DNA of 64,000 nucleotides from Paludibacter sp. UBA6032 (GCA_002427885.1 DIZI01000022.1:62001-126000); one strand, 5' to 3'. Counted from the stretch's first letter, positions 9,357 to 19,093 are shown. Notes: generated by a model from the sequence alone, not told the origin. Numbers and translations are program-made.

Positions 9357-9570
9357 CGAAAAATCTAAAAAGAACTGCTTTGGTTGGTACAATCGTAATA
9401 GTTTAATATACATTGAGTTTACTAAAAAAACAAAGCTTATTGAAAAAACATATATTTTGGCATAAATATCAGTCAAATGCCTTAATAATCATGGTTTGTA
9501 ACAAATTTGTAATCGTATTGATATTGAAACGTACAAAAGCTCAAAATGTTTTGTAATGTTGATAAAAACA

Positions 9571-9606
9571 GCAGAACAAACTCAAAGAAGATTGAATTTG
9601 TTCTGC
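9571..9606 (-). terminator. htrA terminator
   Basis: Arms 9571-9580 and 9597-9606 are perfect 10-base complements with a further TCAA/TTGA pairing inside. On the minus strand it follows the htrA stop by 50 bases and runs into TGTTTTTAT. The rest of the 354-base gap between rpoD and htrA holds the rpoD promoter and nothing else I recognise. Confidence 0.75.
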
Positions 9607-9656
9607 ATTTTTACCCGGTTTTGACAAAATGAATTATCTGTCCACTCCTAAAACCA

Positions 9657-11156
9657 TTAATTCGCGAGGTTTACAGCATAATATGTTATTTTTCCATTTG
9701 GATAAATTCCTGCAATATAAAACACTTTTTCCTGTTCACCATTGTTTATCGCGGCATCAAAAGCTGATTTAATGTCATCTATAGTTCGGATAGGCTGGTT
9801 ATTTATTTTAAGGATTATGAATCCGGGTTTTATACCCGCATCGGCAAACTTTCCTTTGGTTACGGATTTAATTTCCAGTCCGTAATCCAAGCCGAATTGT
9901 TGACGGGTCTTATCACTAATTTCCTTATAAGTCGCTCCTAAAACGTCCGAATCGCTTTCGGATGATACAACACTGTAATTTCCCTGTTGATTTTTCAATT
10001 CAACATTCAGTTTTTCCTCCTTGTCATTTCTTACAACGGTAATTGTAATTTTATCGCCGGGACGGTAACGTCCGATTTGTTCCTGTAATTCGGTTGCTGA
10101 TTTTACATCTACTCCATTCACATTGTTTATTATATCACCTTCTTTTACTCCGGCAGTTTTTGCAGCACTTTCATCGTTTACTTTGCCTACATAAGCCCCT
10201 TCCAACGTTTTCAATTTTTTATCTTTAGCCAACTGGCTGTCAATATCAGATATTTGAACCCCTAAAAAGGCACGTTGCGCATAGCCATATTGTCGTAAAT
10301 CAGCTACCACTTTTTTTACAATACTTACCGGGATAGCAAATGAATAACCGGCATAATTACCTGTTTGTGAAGCAATAGCTGTATTTATACCTACTAATTC
10401 ACCGTGGGTATTAACCAGAGCACCACCACTGTTTCCGGGATTTACAGCGGCATCGGTTTGAATAAACGATTCAATTTTCATTTGTGAATTGATAATATTG
10501 ATATTCCTGGCTTTGGCACTGACAATACCCGCTGTAACTGTAGAAGTCAGATTAAACGGATTACCCACCGCTAAAACCCACTGACCCACTTTCAGCGAAT
10601 CAGAGTTTCCAAATACAATGACAGGAAGATCTTTTGCATCGATTTTAATTAAAGCAATATCCGTGTTTGGGTCTTTACCAATTAGTTTGGCTTTGAACGA
10701 ACGCTTATCATTCAATGTAACCTCTATATCCGATGAACCATCAACAACATGGTTATTCGTTACAATATAGCCATCATTTGAGATTATTACACCGGAACCA
10801 ACCCCTTCTTCCATCGGAGCTTGTTTGGGTTGCTGGGGTCTTTGCTGTGGTCCAAAGAAATACTCAAAAATCGGATCGTTTGGATATCCACCGAATTGTT
10901 GAATTTTCATGGGTGTCTTTGTCATTACATGCACTACAGCATGAACAGATAATTCTGCCGCTACCGTGAAATCAGTCTCCATAGCGTTCGACGCAGTGGC
11001 AAATTTAGCATAAGCAGCCGGGATTGTTGTTCCTTGTGCTAACATATTATCATTTGGTTTGTTTTTCAATAAGTTTGTTGCCAAATTAGTTGCTAAACTA
11101 ATTGCTACGACTAAACCAAAAAAGCCGAGCGTCTTCATTCGTTTTGATAGGTTCAT
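9657..11156 (-). CDS. degP: Do/DegP-type periplasmic serine protease
   Basis: Protease and chaperone for misfolded envelope proteins. The 499 residues begin with an uncleaved-type hydrophobic segment (about 10-28). The trypsin-like domain shows the triad His136 (TNNHVVDG), Asp166 (NTDIALIKID) and Ser243 (NPGNSGGAL), all intact. Two PDZ domains follow: one beginning near QRAFLGVQISD with the GVKEGDIINNVNG core, a second near 405-495 with GIKPGFIILKINN. A glutamine- and proline-rich stretch (about 102-112) sits in the LA loop before the catalytic His, as in bacteroidal HtrA proteins. Single-gene unit with its own terminator. Whether it is DegP- or DegQ-like in regulation cannot be told. Confidence 0.94.
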   Translation of the reverse strand: MNLSKRMKTLGFFGLVVAISLATNLATNLLKNKPNDNMLAQGTTIPAAYAKFATASNAMETDFTVAAELSVHAVVHVMTKTPMKIQQFGGYPNDPIFEYFFGPQQRPQQPKQAPMEEGVGSGVIISNDGYIVTNNHVVDGSSDIEVTLNDKRSFKAKLIGKDPNTDIALIKIDAKDLPVIVFGNSDSLKVGQWVLAVGNPFNLTSTVTAGIVSAKARNINIINSQMKIESFIQTDAAVNPGNSGGALVNTHGELVGINTAIASQTGNYAGYSFAIPVSIVKKVVADLRQYGYAQRAFLGVQISDIDSQLAKDKKLKTLEGAYVGKVNDESAAKTAGVKEGDIINNVNGVDVKSATELQEQIGRYRPGDKITITVVRNDKEEKLNVELKNQQGNYSVVSSESDSDVLGATYKEISDKTRQQFGLDYGLEIKSVTKGKFADAGIKPGFIILKINNQPIRTIDDIKSAFDAAINNGEQEKVFYIAGIYPNGKITYYAVNLAN

Positions 11157-11406
11157 TTCTTTAGAATTTTATTATTAATAAATTGATTGATTATAACTCA
11201 GAAAAAATCATTTAAGAGTTGAGTAAAAATTGTCCATTAATTGATTATTTCAGTTGATTTCTTGTTGCGAAAATACTCAAAACTCATACCGATAATCTAA
11301 TGTATGTTAGTTATTTGTCAAATTTTAACGCTGTAATTTTCGTACTTAACGCGAATTAACGCAGGTGATTTTTCTTGTTAAAGAACGCTAGAAAACTGCA
11401 CAAAAA

Positions 11407-11431
11407 AAGCTACCTGTTTGTCAGGTAGCTT
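11407..11431 (-). terminator. enolase terminator
   Basis: Arms 11407-11416 and 11422-11431 are perfect 10-base complements with a 5-base loop. On the minus strand, the plus-strand A-run at 11402-11408 becomes the U-run. It lies about 77 bases after the eno stop. The rest of the 351-base gap between htrA and eno should contain the htrA promoter, but I saw no good match there. Confidence 0.8.
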
Positions 11432-11507
11432 CTTTATAATGCTTGAAATTCTGTCAGTTCTAAATTAAATTACGTGAAAATATCAACGAATAATTCACAT
11501 TCTAAAC

Positions 11508-12785
11508 TTATTTTTTGAATCCATAAACAGCTAAATCGCCCAATTCTTCTTCGATACGAAGGAGTTGATTGTATTTTGCCATTCTGTCGGAGCGGCTTAA
11601 TGAACCGGTCTTAATCTGTCCTGAGTTAGTTGCAACAGCTATATCGGCAATGGTTGAATCTTCCGTTTCGCCCGAGCGGTGTGAAGTTACTGAAGTATAA
11701 CCGGCGCGGTGTGCCATTTCTATAGCATCCAGCGTTTCGGACAATGTTCCGATTTGATTTACTTTAATCAGAATAGAGTTCGCACAACCCAGATCAATTC
11801 CTTTTTTCAGGTATTCAACGTTGGTTACAAAAAGATCATCACCAACCAACTGCAATTTACTACCCAACCGTTCAGTTAGTAGTTTCCAGCCATCCCAGTC
11901 TCCTTCGTTCATACCATCTTCAATGGAATCAATCGGATATTTTGCAGCCAATTCGGCTAAATAATCAACCTGTTGAGCTGAATTACGTTTGGCTCCGTTT
12001 GGTCCTTCAAATTTCGAATAATCGTAAATACCATCTTTATAAAATTCAGAAGCTGCACAGTCCAGGCCGATTGTCACATCTTTTCCGGCTTTATATCCGG
12101 CTTTTTCAATCGCATCAATAATTGATTCCAGGGCATCTTCAGTTCCTTTTAATGCAGGTGCAAATCCACCTTCATCACCCACAGCCGTACTGAGATTGCG
12201 ATCGTGAAGAACTTTTTTCAATGAATGAAAAACTTCTGCACCCATACGTAAACCTTCGTGAAACGAAGTAGCGCCAATCGGACGAATCATAAATTCCTGA
12301 AAAGCAATGGGAGCGTCGGAATGCGAACCACCATTAATAATGTTCATCATGGGAACAGGCAAAACAAAAGAATTCGTTCCACCTATGTAACGATAAAGCG
12401 GCATATCCAGATAAACTGCAGCAGCTTTGGCAACAGCCAGTGAAACGCCCAAAATGGCATTAGCACCCAGATTGGACTTGTTATGTGTACCATCCAACTT
12501 AATCATAAGTTTATCAATAGCACGTTGTTGCAAAGCACTTATACCAATCAATGCCGGTGCCAGTACATCATTCACATTAGCAACTGCTTTTAATACGCCT
12601 TTGCCTGAAAAACGTTTTTTATCACCATCGCGCAATTCAATGGCTTCGTTTTCGCCGGTTGAAGCTCCCGAAGGAACCGATGCACGACCCATAACACCAG
12701 ATTCCAAAAATACATCTACTTCTACAGTTGGGTTTCCACGCGAATCAAGAATTTCGCGAGCTACAATCTTTTCAATTTTACTCAT
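11508..12785 (-). CDS. eno: enolase
   Basis: Glycolytic enzyme converting 2-phosphoglycerate to phosphoenolpyruvate; also a common member of RNA-degradation assemblies in other bacteria. The 425-residue length is typical. Family motifs are all present: SGASTGENEAIELRDGD near the N terminus (mobile loop), the catalytic glutamate in GDEGGFAP, metal ligands in SIEDGMNEGDWDGW and LVGDDLFVTN, the catalytic lysine in ILIKVNQIGTLSE and the SHRSGETED signature near the C terminus. It stands alone, with a 288-base divergent gap to the methyltransferase gene on the other side. Confidence 0.97.
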   Translation of the reverse strand: MSKIEKIVAREILDSRGNPTVEVDVFLESGVMGRASVPSGASTGENEAIELRDGDKKRFSGKGVLKAVANVNDVLAPALIGISALQQRAIDKLMIKLDGTHNKSNLGANAILGVSLAVAKAAAVYLDMPLYRYIGGTNSFVLPVPMMNIINGGSHSDAPIAFQEFMIRPIGATSFHEGLRMGAEVFHSLKKVLHDRNLSTAVGDEGGFAPALKGTEDALESIIDAIEKAGYKAGKDVTIGLDCAASEFYKDGIYDYSKFEGPNGAKRNSAQQVDYLAELAAKYPIDSIEDGMNEGDWDGWKLLTERLGSKLQLVGDDLFVTNVEYLKKGIDLGCANSILIKVNQIGTLSETLDAIEMAHRAGYTSVTSHRSGETEDSTIADIAVATNSGQIKTGSLSRSDRMAKYNQLLRIEEELGDLAVYGFKK

Positions 12786-13035
12786 TTTTACTTGAATTTA
12801 GTTTTTTAATTTTCTACTAATATAAACGCAGGAATCGTAAAAATGTTCGGACATTCCAATTAAAAAAACACTTGAGTTGTAGTACATTTGTACTACAATT
12901 TACTAAATTATTTCTCATATTGAATACCTTTCCATTTACTAATTAAAGAACTGTTTTCTAATATTACGAATATTCTTGTATAACGAAACTATTGATAAAT
13001 TATAAAATGTATCATGAAAGTAATCCTTTTGATTT

Positions 13036-13043
13036 TATTTTTG
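13036..13043 (+). promoter_or_regulatory. putative -7 box before the methyltransferase
   Basis: TATTTTTG matches TAnnTTTG 31 bases before the start codon at 13074. No good -33 element at the right spacing. Confidence 0.35.
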
Positions 13044-13073
13044 TTACATAACTAACATTTAAAAATAAATTCA

Positions 13074-13676
13074 ATGAGTGGCCAGGATAAAATTAATTGG
13101 GATAACCGATATAAAAATTCGAAAGTTTCTGAAATGCCATGGTACAATCCTGATATTGACAGTGATCTGGAAAAAGCATTAAAAAGTTTGAATTTGAACT
13201 CAGGGACTTTTCTGGATTTAGGAACCGGACCTGCAACCCAAGCAAATAAACTATCTGAGAAGGGGTTTAGGGTGACTGGAACCGATATTTCTGCAGAAGC
13301 TGTTTATTTAGCCAAACAAACTTTTGAGAATATTGAATTTATCCAGGATGATATACTTGATACCAAACTTCAACACAAGTTTGATTATATTTTTGACCGG
13401 GGTTGTTTCCATGTAATTGATATTGAGAAAAGAGATATTTATTGCAAAAATGTCTTCCACCTATTAAATGAATCTGGATTGATTTTCTTAAAATGTTTCA
13501 GCAATAAAATGCCTGAAAATGATTTAGAACCTCACCGAATTTCTGAAGCAGACATTAAAAAAACATTTAACAATAAATTCATTCTTGAAGATTTGTGGCA
13601 TACTGAATTTATCAACAGTAATCCACAACAAACCAAAGCATTATTTGTAATTTTAAGGAAAAATACTCCACTTTGA
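13074..13676 (+). CDS. class I SAM-dependent methyltransferase
   Basis: A 200-residue soluble methyltransferase. The SAM-binding motif I is FLDLGTGPATQA (about residues 47-58), followed by the acidic end of strand 2 in VTGTDIS and by FIQDDILD. The N-terminal NWDNRYKNSKVSEMPWY segment resembles the TehB / thiopurine-methyltransferase-like group that acts on small molecules, but the substrate is unknown. It is transcribed convergently with mutS2, whose stop codon is 13 bases from its own, and has its own putative -7 box. No partner gene suggests a pathway. Confidence 0.82.
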   Translation: MSGQDKINWDNRYKNSKVSEMPWYNPDIDSDLEKALKSLNLNSGTFLDLGTGPATQANKLSEKGFRVTGTDISAEAVYLAKQTFENIEFIQDDILDTKLQHKFDYIFDRGCFHVIDIEKRDIYCKNVFHLLNESGLIFLKCFSNKMPENDLEPHRISEADIKKTFNNKFILEDLWHTEFINSNPQQTKALFVILRKNTPL

Positions 13677-13689
13677 GGTTGATAATAAC

Positions 13690-16173
13690 TTATTCAAACT
13701 CTACTATCGTTATTCCCGAACCACCCAACTGGACATGTTCATCGTGGAAAGTACGGACACCGTTTATTGTAGGCAGATATTGCCTGATCATTTGGCGTAG
13801 GGCACCGGTTCCGGTGCCGTGCAAAATACGAACGGACCCTACACCAACCATCACGGCATCATCAATAAAATACATTACGGCTTGCAAGGCTTCGTCACCT
13901 CGCATACCACGGACATCTATTTCCGAAGTAAAAGTGAGTTTTCGCTGACGTACTTCATCAATGGCATTTCCACCAAGTGATTCATATTTTCGGGCTTCCT
14001 TTTTCAATTGTGTATTGCTGATGGGTTCAAGCTTAACCAGTTTCACAGTCGATTTCATTTGTCCAAAAGCTACCACAGCTTGTTTATCCTGAATTTCGAT
14101 AATTTTTCCTGTAGCAGTTTGTCCTTTCAAACGAACATTGGAACCTATTTTTAATGTTTCGAGTTCCGCATTTCGAGTTTCTGTATTTCCTGTTGATACA
14201 GGCTTTTTGATTATTTGAATTCCTTGATTAAAACTCTTTAATCCCCCTTTAGGGGTCCCGATAGCTATCGGGATAGGGGTCTCTTCTAGTAATATCATTT
14301 CTTTAAATTCATCCAACTCCTTTCGAGCCGACTTTGTACGAACTTTTTCGGCATCAGCTTCTTTTATCTGACGAATGGTATTTTCGATTTTGGCATTGGC
14401 ATCGGACAACAGATTTTTGGCTTCATCTTTTGCTTTTGAAGTGATTTCTTTTCGTTGACGGTCGATGCTGCTTAACTCAGCTTCATATTTTTCAAGCGTT
14501 TCTTCCAGTTTCTTTTCTTTCTGGCGAATTTGCTGGCGTTTGTTTTCCCAATAGCGTTTATCACGGACAATGTCCTGCAAATGCTTGTCGTAATCCAGAT
14601 GCTCCGCTCCTACTTTTTCAGCTGCTTCGGCGATTAAATCTTCAGGCAACCCGATCTTTCGGGCAATTTCAATAGCAAATGAACTCCCGGGATTACCAAT
14701 ACTGAGTTGAAAAAGCGGTTGTAAATGTTGACGGTCGTATAACATGGCACCATTCACAATTCCGGGTGCATCTTCTGCATAATGTTTCAGGTTGGTATAA
14801 TGCGTGGTAATGACTCCGAAAGCCAGATTTTTATTGAATCGTTCCAATGAAGCTTCAGCTATAGCTCCACCAATCATCGGTTCGGTTCCCGTTCCAAATT
14901 CATCGATCAGCAACAGTGTTTTTTCATTACTGTTCTTGATAAAATACTTCATGTTCAGCAAGTGCGAACTATAAGTAGACAAATCATTTTCAATGGATTG
15001 CTCGTCGCCTATATCAATAAAAAGACGTTCGAAAATGCCGGCACGACTGCTATCGTGAACCGGAATCAACAATCCGCACTGCATCATATATTGCAGCAAT
15101 ACCACCGTTTTCAAACAGACTGATTTTCCACCGGCATTCGGACCGGAAATAATCAGAATCCGTTGTTTTTCGTTCAATACAATATCCAGAGGAACTATCT
15201 GTTTTCCTTGTTTTTTTAATGATAAAAATAAAATGGGATGAATGGCTTTTGCCCATTCCAACTGACAACAATCATCGACACGGGGTTTGATGGCTTTAAT
15301 TTCGATGGCAAAAAGCGCTTTGGCCTGAAGAAAATCTATCTGTCCAAGAAAAAATTGTGACGCAAATATCTCATCGGAATGCGGACGAACAAAATTGGTA
15401 AATTCAACCAATATCCGCATCACTTCCCTTCGCTCCTCTCCTTCCAATTCCCGAACGCGATTATTTGCTTCCACCACTTGCTGAGGCTCAATGAAAACAG
15501 TTTTTCCGGTTGCCGACTCATCGTGTACAATTCCGTTTACTTTCCGTTTAAAAGCAGGCGAAACGGGAATTACCAAACGTCCTTCACGCATGGTGGGTGC
15601 CACATCTTTCTCCACATAACCATCGGCTTGTGCCTGACGGAGAATGGAGTTCAGGGTGCGTGAAATACCACTTTGAACCTGAAAAATATCTTTCCTGATG
15701 CGTGCCAGCTCGGATGATGCATTGTCTTTTATTTTTCCAAATTTATTCAGAATGCCGTCAATACGATTGATAATCAATGGAAAAGTCTCAATTCCCTGAA
15801 CCAATTCATGTAAATGCGGGTAAACTTCCGCTTCACTTTTTGTGAGAAATGCCACCAACAAACGTACTGCTTCCAGAGCCCGGCGCATATCAAACACTTC
15901 CAGTTCATCCAAAAACAAACCTTCGACCCTGACACGCGACAAAGCCGGACGAACATCATAAAAATCACCAATGGGTAATTCGTCAGCTTCGGTAGTGAGT
16001 ATCCGTAGCATTTCGTCGGTCTGGCTGAGCAATTTCATTACTTCGGCATAATCCGATGAGAAAGCAATTTCATCTACTTTTTCCGCACCCAATGTACTCA
16101 CGCAGTTGTTTTTCAACAATTGGCGAATGGTGGTAAAAGCTATTTTTTGTTCAATATGAGTTGGATAAAGCAT
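13690..16173 (-). CDS. mutS2: MutS2 family ATPase / endonuclease
   Basis: MutS2 proteins bind branched DNA or stalled ribosomes, depending on the organism; they are not the mismatch-recognition MutS. The 827 residues show the core domain, Walker A GPNAGGKS (around 340), Walker B LLLIDEFGTGTEP with the dimer-interface STYSSHLLNMKY before it, a long coiled coil (about 510-625) and a C-terminal Smr domain with IDVRGMRGDEAL and LHGTGTGALR. The N-terminal mismatch-recognition domain of MutS is absent, as expected. Residues about 632-644 (TPIPIAIGTPKGG) are translated from a palindromic repeat inserted between the coiled coil and the KOW-like/Smr region; the reading frame is kept. Another short repeat lies 9 bases upstream of the start codon. 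Confidence 0.94.
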   Translation of the reverse strand: MLYPTHIEQKIAFTTIRQLLKNNCVSTLGAEKVDEIAFSSDYAEVMKLLSQTDEMLRILTTEADELPIGDFYDVRPALSRVRVEGLFLDELEVFDMRRALEAVRLLVAFLTKSEAEVYPHLHELVQGIETFPLIINRIDGILNKFGKIKDNASSELARIRKDIFQVQSGISRTLNSILRQAQADGYVEKDVAPTMREGRLVIPVSPAFKRKVNGIVHDESATGKTVFIEPQQVVEANNRVRELEGEERREVMRILVEFTNFVRPHSDEIFASQFFLGQIDFLQAKALFAIEIKAIKPRVDDCCQLEWAKAIHPILFLSLKKQGKQIVPLDIVLNEKQRILIISGPNAGGKSVCLKTVVLLQYMMQCGLLIPVHDSSRAGIFERLFIDIGDEQSIENDLSTYSSHLLNMKYFIKNSNEKTLLLIDEFGTGTEPMIGGAIAEASLERFNKNLAFGVITTHYTNLKHYAEDAPGIVNGAMLYDRQHLQPLFQLSIGNPGSSFAIEIARKIGLPEDLIAEAAEKVGAEHLDYDKHLQDIVRDKRYWENKRQQIRQKEKKLEETLEKYEAELSSIDRQRKEITSKAKDEAKNLLSDANAKIENTIRQIKEADAEKVRTKSARKELDEFKEMILLEETPIPIAIGTPKGGLKSFNQGIQIIKKPVSTGNTETRNAELETLKIGSNVRLKGQTATGKIIEIQDKQAVVAFGQMKSTVKLVKLEPISNTQLKKEARKYESLGGNAIDEVRQRKLTFTSEIDVRGMRGDEALQAVMYFIDDAVMVGVGSVRILHGTGTGALRQMIRQYLPTINGVRTFHDEHVQLGGSGITIVEFE
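14243..14280. repeat. palindromic repeat inside mutS2
   Basis: Consists of the block CCCCTTTAGGGG (14244-14255) and the 16-base perfect palindrome CCCGATAGCTATCGGG (14257-14272), then ATAGGGGT. The first block recurs at 21437-21448 and the second at 27863-27878. It is carried in frame within mutS2. Confidence 0.8.
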
Positions 16174-16181
16174 AGGTCAAA

Positions 16182-16196
16182 TCCCCCGGAGGGGGA
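16182..16196. repeat. short GC-rich inverted repeat before mutS2
   Basis: TCCCCC, GGA, GGGGGA forms a 6-base-pair hairpin starting 9 bases from the mutS2 start codon. Its G/C-rich make-up stands out against the AT-rich gap and resembles the other scattered repeats. It could hinder ribosome access to mutS2. Confidence 0.55.
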
Positions 16197-16317
16197 CTTT
16201 GGAGTTAGTCTTTTGGTATAAATATTAATTTTAATCAGGCCAAGTCAAATCCATTTCCAATAATTACTAATTTATTTATAGCAGGTTAAGCATTTAATTT
16301 TGAAATCAACACTTCTT

Positions 16318-17115
16318 TCAAATTTTCAAATTTCTTTCATTCATCTTTGCTTCGTCCCAAATCACATCCATTTCAGCTAAACTCATTTGTTTTAAATCTT
16401 TACCGATGGTAATGGTTTTGGATTCGAGGTAGTTGAAGCGGCTGATAAATTTGCGGTTGGTACGTTCCAATGCATTTTCGGGATTTATATCATAAAGTCT
16501 TGCGGCATTAATCAGGCTAAACATCAAATCGCCAAATTCAGCTTCCATTTTGTCTTTATCAAAAGCAGCCACTTCGGCTTTAAATTCATTGATTTCTTCC
16601 TGTACTTTGTCCCAGACCTGTTCACGTTCTTCCCAGTCGAAACCAACACTACGGGCCTTATCCTGAATACGGTGAGCTTTTATCAATGCCGGAAGTGACA
16701 TAGGTACACCTGACAAAACCGACTTATTTCCTCCTTTTTCCTTCAGTTTCAATGTTTCCCAGTTTTGCATCACTGTTTCACTGTTGTTTGCTTCCACATC
16801 AGCAAATATATGCGGGTGACGATATATTAATTTTTCGCTGAGTCCTTTACAAACATCGTAAATATCAAAATCGTTGGTTTCACTTCCCATTTCGGAGTAA
16901 AAAACAATGTGTAATAAAATATCACCCAGTTCTTTGCGAATTTCCTTTTTATCATCACGAATAATGGCATCGGCCAGTTCGTAGGTTTCTTCAATGGTGA
17001 GTGTACGTAAACTTTCGAACGTTTGCTCTTTGTCCCACGGACATTTGGCCCGCAATTCGGTCATTATTTCGAGCAAGCGCTCGAATTGTTGGAGTTTTTC
17101 TTCTTTTGTATGCAT
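16318..17115 (-). CDS. mazG: MazG nucleoside triphosphate pyrophosphohydrolase
   Basis: Hydrolyses NTPs and dNTPs to monophosphates, cleaning the pool or damping stringent signalling. I chose the ATG at 17115 (265 residues, MHTKEEKLQQFERLLEIM), the usual MazG beginning; an upstream in-frame start at 17139 would add eight residues read from a CACAATAG repeat. Two MazG domains are visible: the first with CPWDKEQTFESL, EETYELADAI and KELGDILLHIVFY, the second with EEINEFKAEV and EAEFGDLMFSLINAAR. Both carry the acidic helices that bind magnesium. It is separated from mutS2 by about 144 bases. Close to the full length of the E. coli enzyme. Confidence 0.93.
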   Translation of the reverse strand: MHTKEEKLQQFERLLEIMTELRAKCPWDKEQTFESLRTLTIEETYELADAIIRDDKKEIRKELGDILLHIVFYSEMGSETNDFDIYDVCKGLSEKLIYRHPHIFADVEANNSETVMQNWETLKLKEKGGNKSVLSGVPMSLPALIKAHRIQDKARSVGFDWEEREQVWDKVQEEINEFKAEVAAFDKDKMEAEFGDLMFSLINAARLYDINPENALERTNRKFISRFNYLESKTITIGKDLKQMSLAEMDVIWDEAKMNERNLKI

Positions 17116-17125
17116 GTTATTGAAC

Positions 17126-17152
17126 CACAATAGACACAATAGGACACAATAG
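17126..17152. repeat. three tandem CACAATAG units
   Basis: CACAATAG occurs at 17126-17133, 17135-17142 and 17145-17152, directly upstream of the chosen mazG start, in its leader. Looks like a small simple repeat rather than an operator; function unknown. Confidence 0.6.
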
Positions 17153-17195
17153 TAAAAATATATCCTTTCTGTCTAATAATTTAAATTTTTACTTG

Positions 17196-17203
17196 CAAAG
17201 GTA
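17196..17203 (-). promoter_or_regulatory. putative -7 box of mazG
   Basis: On the minus strand TACCTTTG matches TAnnTTTG, 80 bases upstream of the mazG start codon. The -33 region is not recognisable. Confidence 0.4.
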
Positions 17204-17329
17204 AGCATTTTAAATTTTGGAATAATTTATTAGTAACTTTCTATTCTATTTGAAACAGTCCAAACACCGCTAATAATCAGCTAGTTGAAAATATATTTAT
17301 ACGATTAAGATTATTTAACATCAAAACTA

Positions 17330-17359
17330 TTGTAGAATTAAAATATTGCCATACTTTTG
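17330..17359 (+). promoter_or_regulatory. promoter of the YtrA-type ABC operon
   Basis: TTG (17330-17332), a 19-base spacer and TACTTTTG (17352-17359) form a good Bacteroidetes promoter. Transcription should start near 17366, about 75 bases before the first gene; the leader is a likely place for autoregulation by the operon's GntR protein. Confidence 0.6.
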
Positions 17360-17440
17360 CGGTGTACTATTTCACTAACACACTAAACACTTTGTGAAGT
17401 TTGATCCTTATTATTCCGCAACACTAAACTATAAATTAAA

Positions 17441-18289
17441 ATGGTAGACATTCAAAACGTAACTTTCAGTTACACAACCAAAACAGAATTGCTTTCCAAC
17501 CTGAGTTTAAAACTCGAAGCCGGACATATTCACGGTTTGCTTGGAAAGAACGGAGAAGGTAAAAGTACCTTATTGAAACTCATTTCCGGATTGGACTTTC
17601 CAAAAGCAGGTTCAATAGATACCCTTGGTTTTAATCCGATCAAACGGTATCCGGAAATGCTACAGGAAATTTTCTTCTTACCTGAAGAATTACCACAACT
17701 TACATTGAGCATAGAAAATTACGAAAAGATATACGCTCCTTTCTATCCCAAATTCAGTGCGGAACAATTCAACAATTACCTGAAGGAATTTGATATTGAA
17801 AATAAAAAATCGATGTTGAATAAACTCTCACACGGTCAGAAAAAGAAAGTTTTTGTAGCTTTCGGATTGGCAACCAATACAAAATTGTTGCTTATGGATG
17901 AACCAACCAACGGACTTGATATTCCATCGAAAGGACAATTCCGCCGCATGGTGGCTTCAGGCATTGATAACGACCGTTGTCTGATTATTTCTACTCATCA
18001 GGTACGCGATCTGGATAGTTTGATTGACAGCATTACGGTCATGGAAGGTCATGAAATTGTGTTCAATGAGTCGATTGAGGAAATTACGAAAAAATTGTTG
18101 TTCAAAGTGTACGACAAAAACGAGAAGGATGAAACCGTAATCCATTCAGAAGATACTTTACGTGGTTATTATCAGGTTCGTGAAAATAAAACCGGTGAAG
18201 AAAGTAAGTTGGATATTGAATTGCTATTCAACGCTATTATTGCCGATAAAAAACGGATTAAACAAATATTTTCATCTAAAAACAATTAA
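17441..18289 (+). CDS. ABC transporter ATP-binding protein
   Basis: Cytoplasmic ATPase of an ABC exporter. The 282 residues show Walker A GKNGEGKS (35-42), signature LSHGQKKKV, Walker B LLLMDEPTNGLD and the switch histidine in ISTHQVRDL. The C-terminal 60 residues extend past the nucleotide-binding domain. Together with the membrane protein and the YtrA-type GntR regulator that follow (gaps of 34 and 2 bases), it resembles the ytr-type operons of Firmicutes and Bacteroidetes, which respond to cell-wall stress or antimicrobial compounds. The substrate is not known here; the stress link is inference from family context. Confidence 0.9.
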   Translation: MVDIQNVTFSYTTKTELLSNLSLKLEAGHIHGLLGKNGEGKSTLLKLISGLDFPKAGSIDTLGFNPIKRYPEMLQEIFFLPEELPQLTLSIENYEKIYAPFYPKFSAEQFNNYLKEFDIENKKSMLNKLSHGQKKKVFVAFGLATNTKLLLMDEPTNGLDIPSKGQFRRMVASGIDNDRCLIISTHQVRDLDSLIDSITVMEGHEIVFNESIEEITKKLLFKVYDKNEKDETVIHSEDTLRGYYQVRENKTGEESKLDIELLFNAIIADKKRIKQIFSSKNN

Positions 18290-18323
18290 CTATTAGTCAG
18301 TCAAACTCATAAAATACAACACA

Positions 18324-19091
18324 ATGAATACAACATTTAGTATAGATCGTTTAGGTTTGCTCCTTAAACGCTTTTTCACAGAAAATAAACAACGCGAACT
18401 CACATTCTGGGGGATTACTACCGTCGTTTTTTTAATCATGCACTTAGCCGGTCCACATGAGAAATCCATTGCGGTACAAATCTTTTTATACATCTCAGGT
18501 TTCATTTTTGCAGCCCGCATGTTCAAAGTATTCAATTACACACCGGGGGGAATGCATTATTTATTGATTCCTGCGACACATTTGGAAAAAATAATAACAG
18601 CCATTTTACTAACTACTGTTTACTTTTTCGCGATGATACTGCTTACTTACGTCATAGGAACAACACTTGGTACCACTTTAGGGAATCTGTTCTGGAGAAC
18701 AAACAACCCGCTACATTTTGAGTTGCTCCAATCGGCCGGAAATTACTCTGTGTATCAACAATCTGATATGTCCTTACTAAATACGTTTATCGCCTTTGCG
18801 GGGATTCAATCGGTATTTATGCTTGGTTCTATCTATTTCAAAGGAAATGCTATTGGTAAGACTATGCTGGTAATTATTGCAGTTTCAATCTTATTCGGAT
18901 TAATTGAATTATTGCTTCTGAAAGTAACTTTTGGAACTTACAATATTGGTTCACAAACCTATAATATTAATCTGGCTTCAAGTGAAGACTTATTCCCCGG
19001 AGCCGAAATTATTGGTACGATTCTTAAATATGCTTTAATTCCATTTTTCTGGGTCGTAAGCTATTTCCGTTTAACCGAAAAACAAGTATAA
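18324..19091 (+). CDS. membrane protein, probable ABC permease
   Basis: A 255-residue integral membrane protein with about six hydrophobic segments (starting near residues 28, 50, 85, 146, 175 and 235). It has no family signature that I recognise with certainty, but its place between the ATPase and the GntR regulator, and the layout of paired helices around a central loop, match the ABC-2-like permeases of YtrA operons. It ends 2 bases before the regulator gene, so the three are certainly co-transcribed. No signal peptide cleavage site. The permease role is inferred from context. Confidence 0.7.
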   Translation: MNTTFSIDRLGLLLKRFFTENKQRELTFWGITTVVFLIMHLAGPHEKSIAVQIFLYISGFIFAARMFKVFNYTPGGMHYLLIPATHLEKIITAILLTTVYFFAMILLTYVIGTTLGTTLGNLFWRTNNPLHFELLQSAGNYSVYQQSDMSLLNTFIAFAGIQSVFMLGSIYFKGNAIGKTMLVIIAVSILFGLIELLLLKVTFGTYNIGSQTYNINLASSEDLFPGAEIIGTILKYALIPFFWVVSYFRLTEKQV

Positions 19092-19093
19092 TC

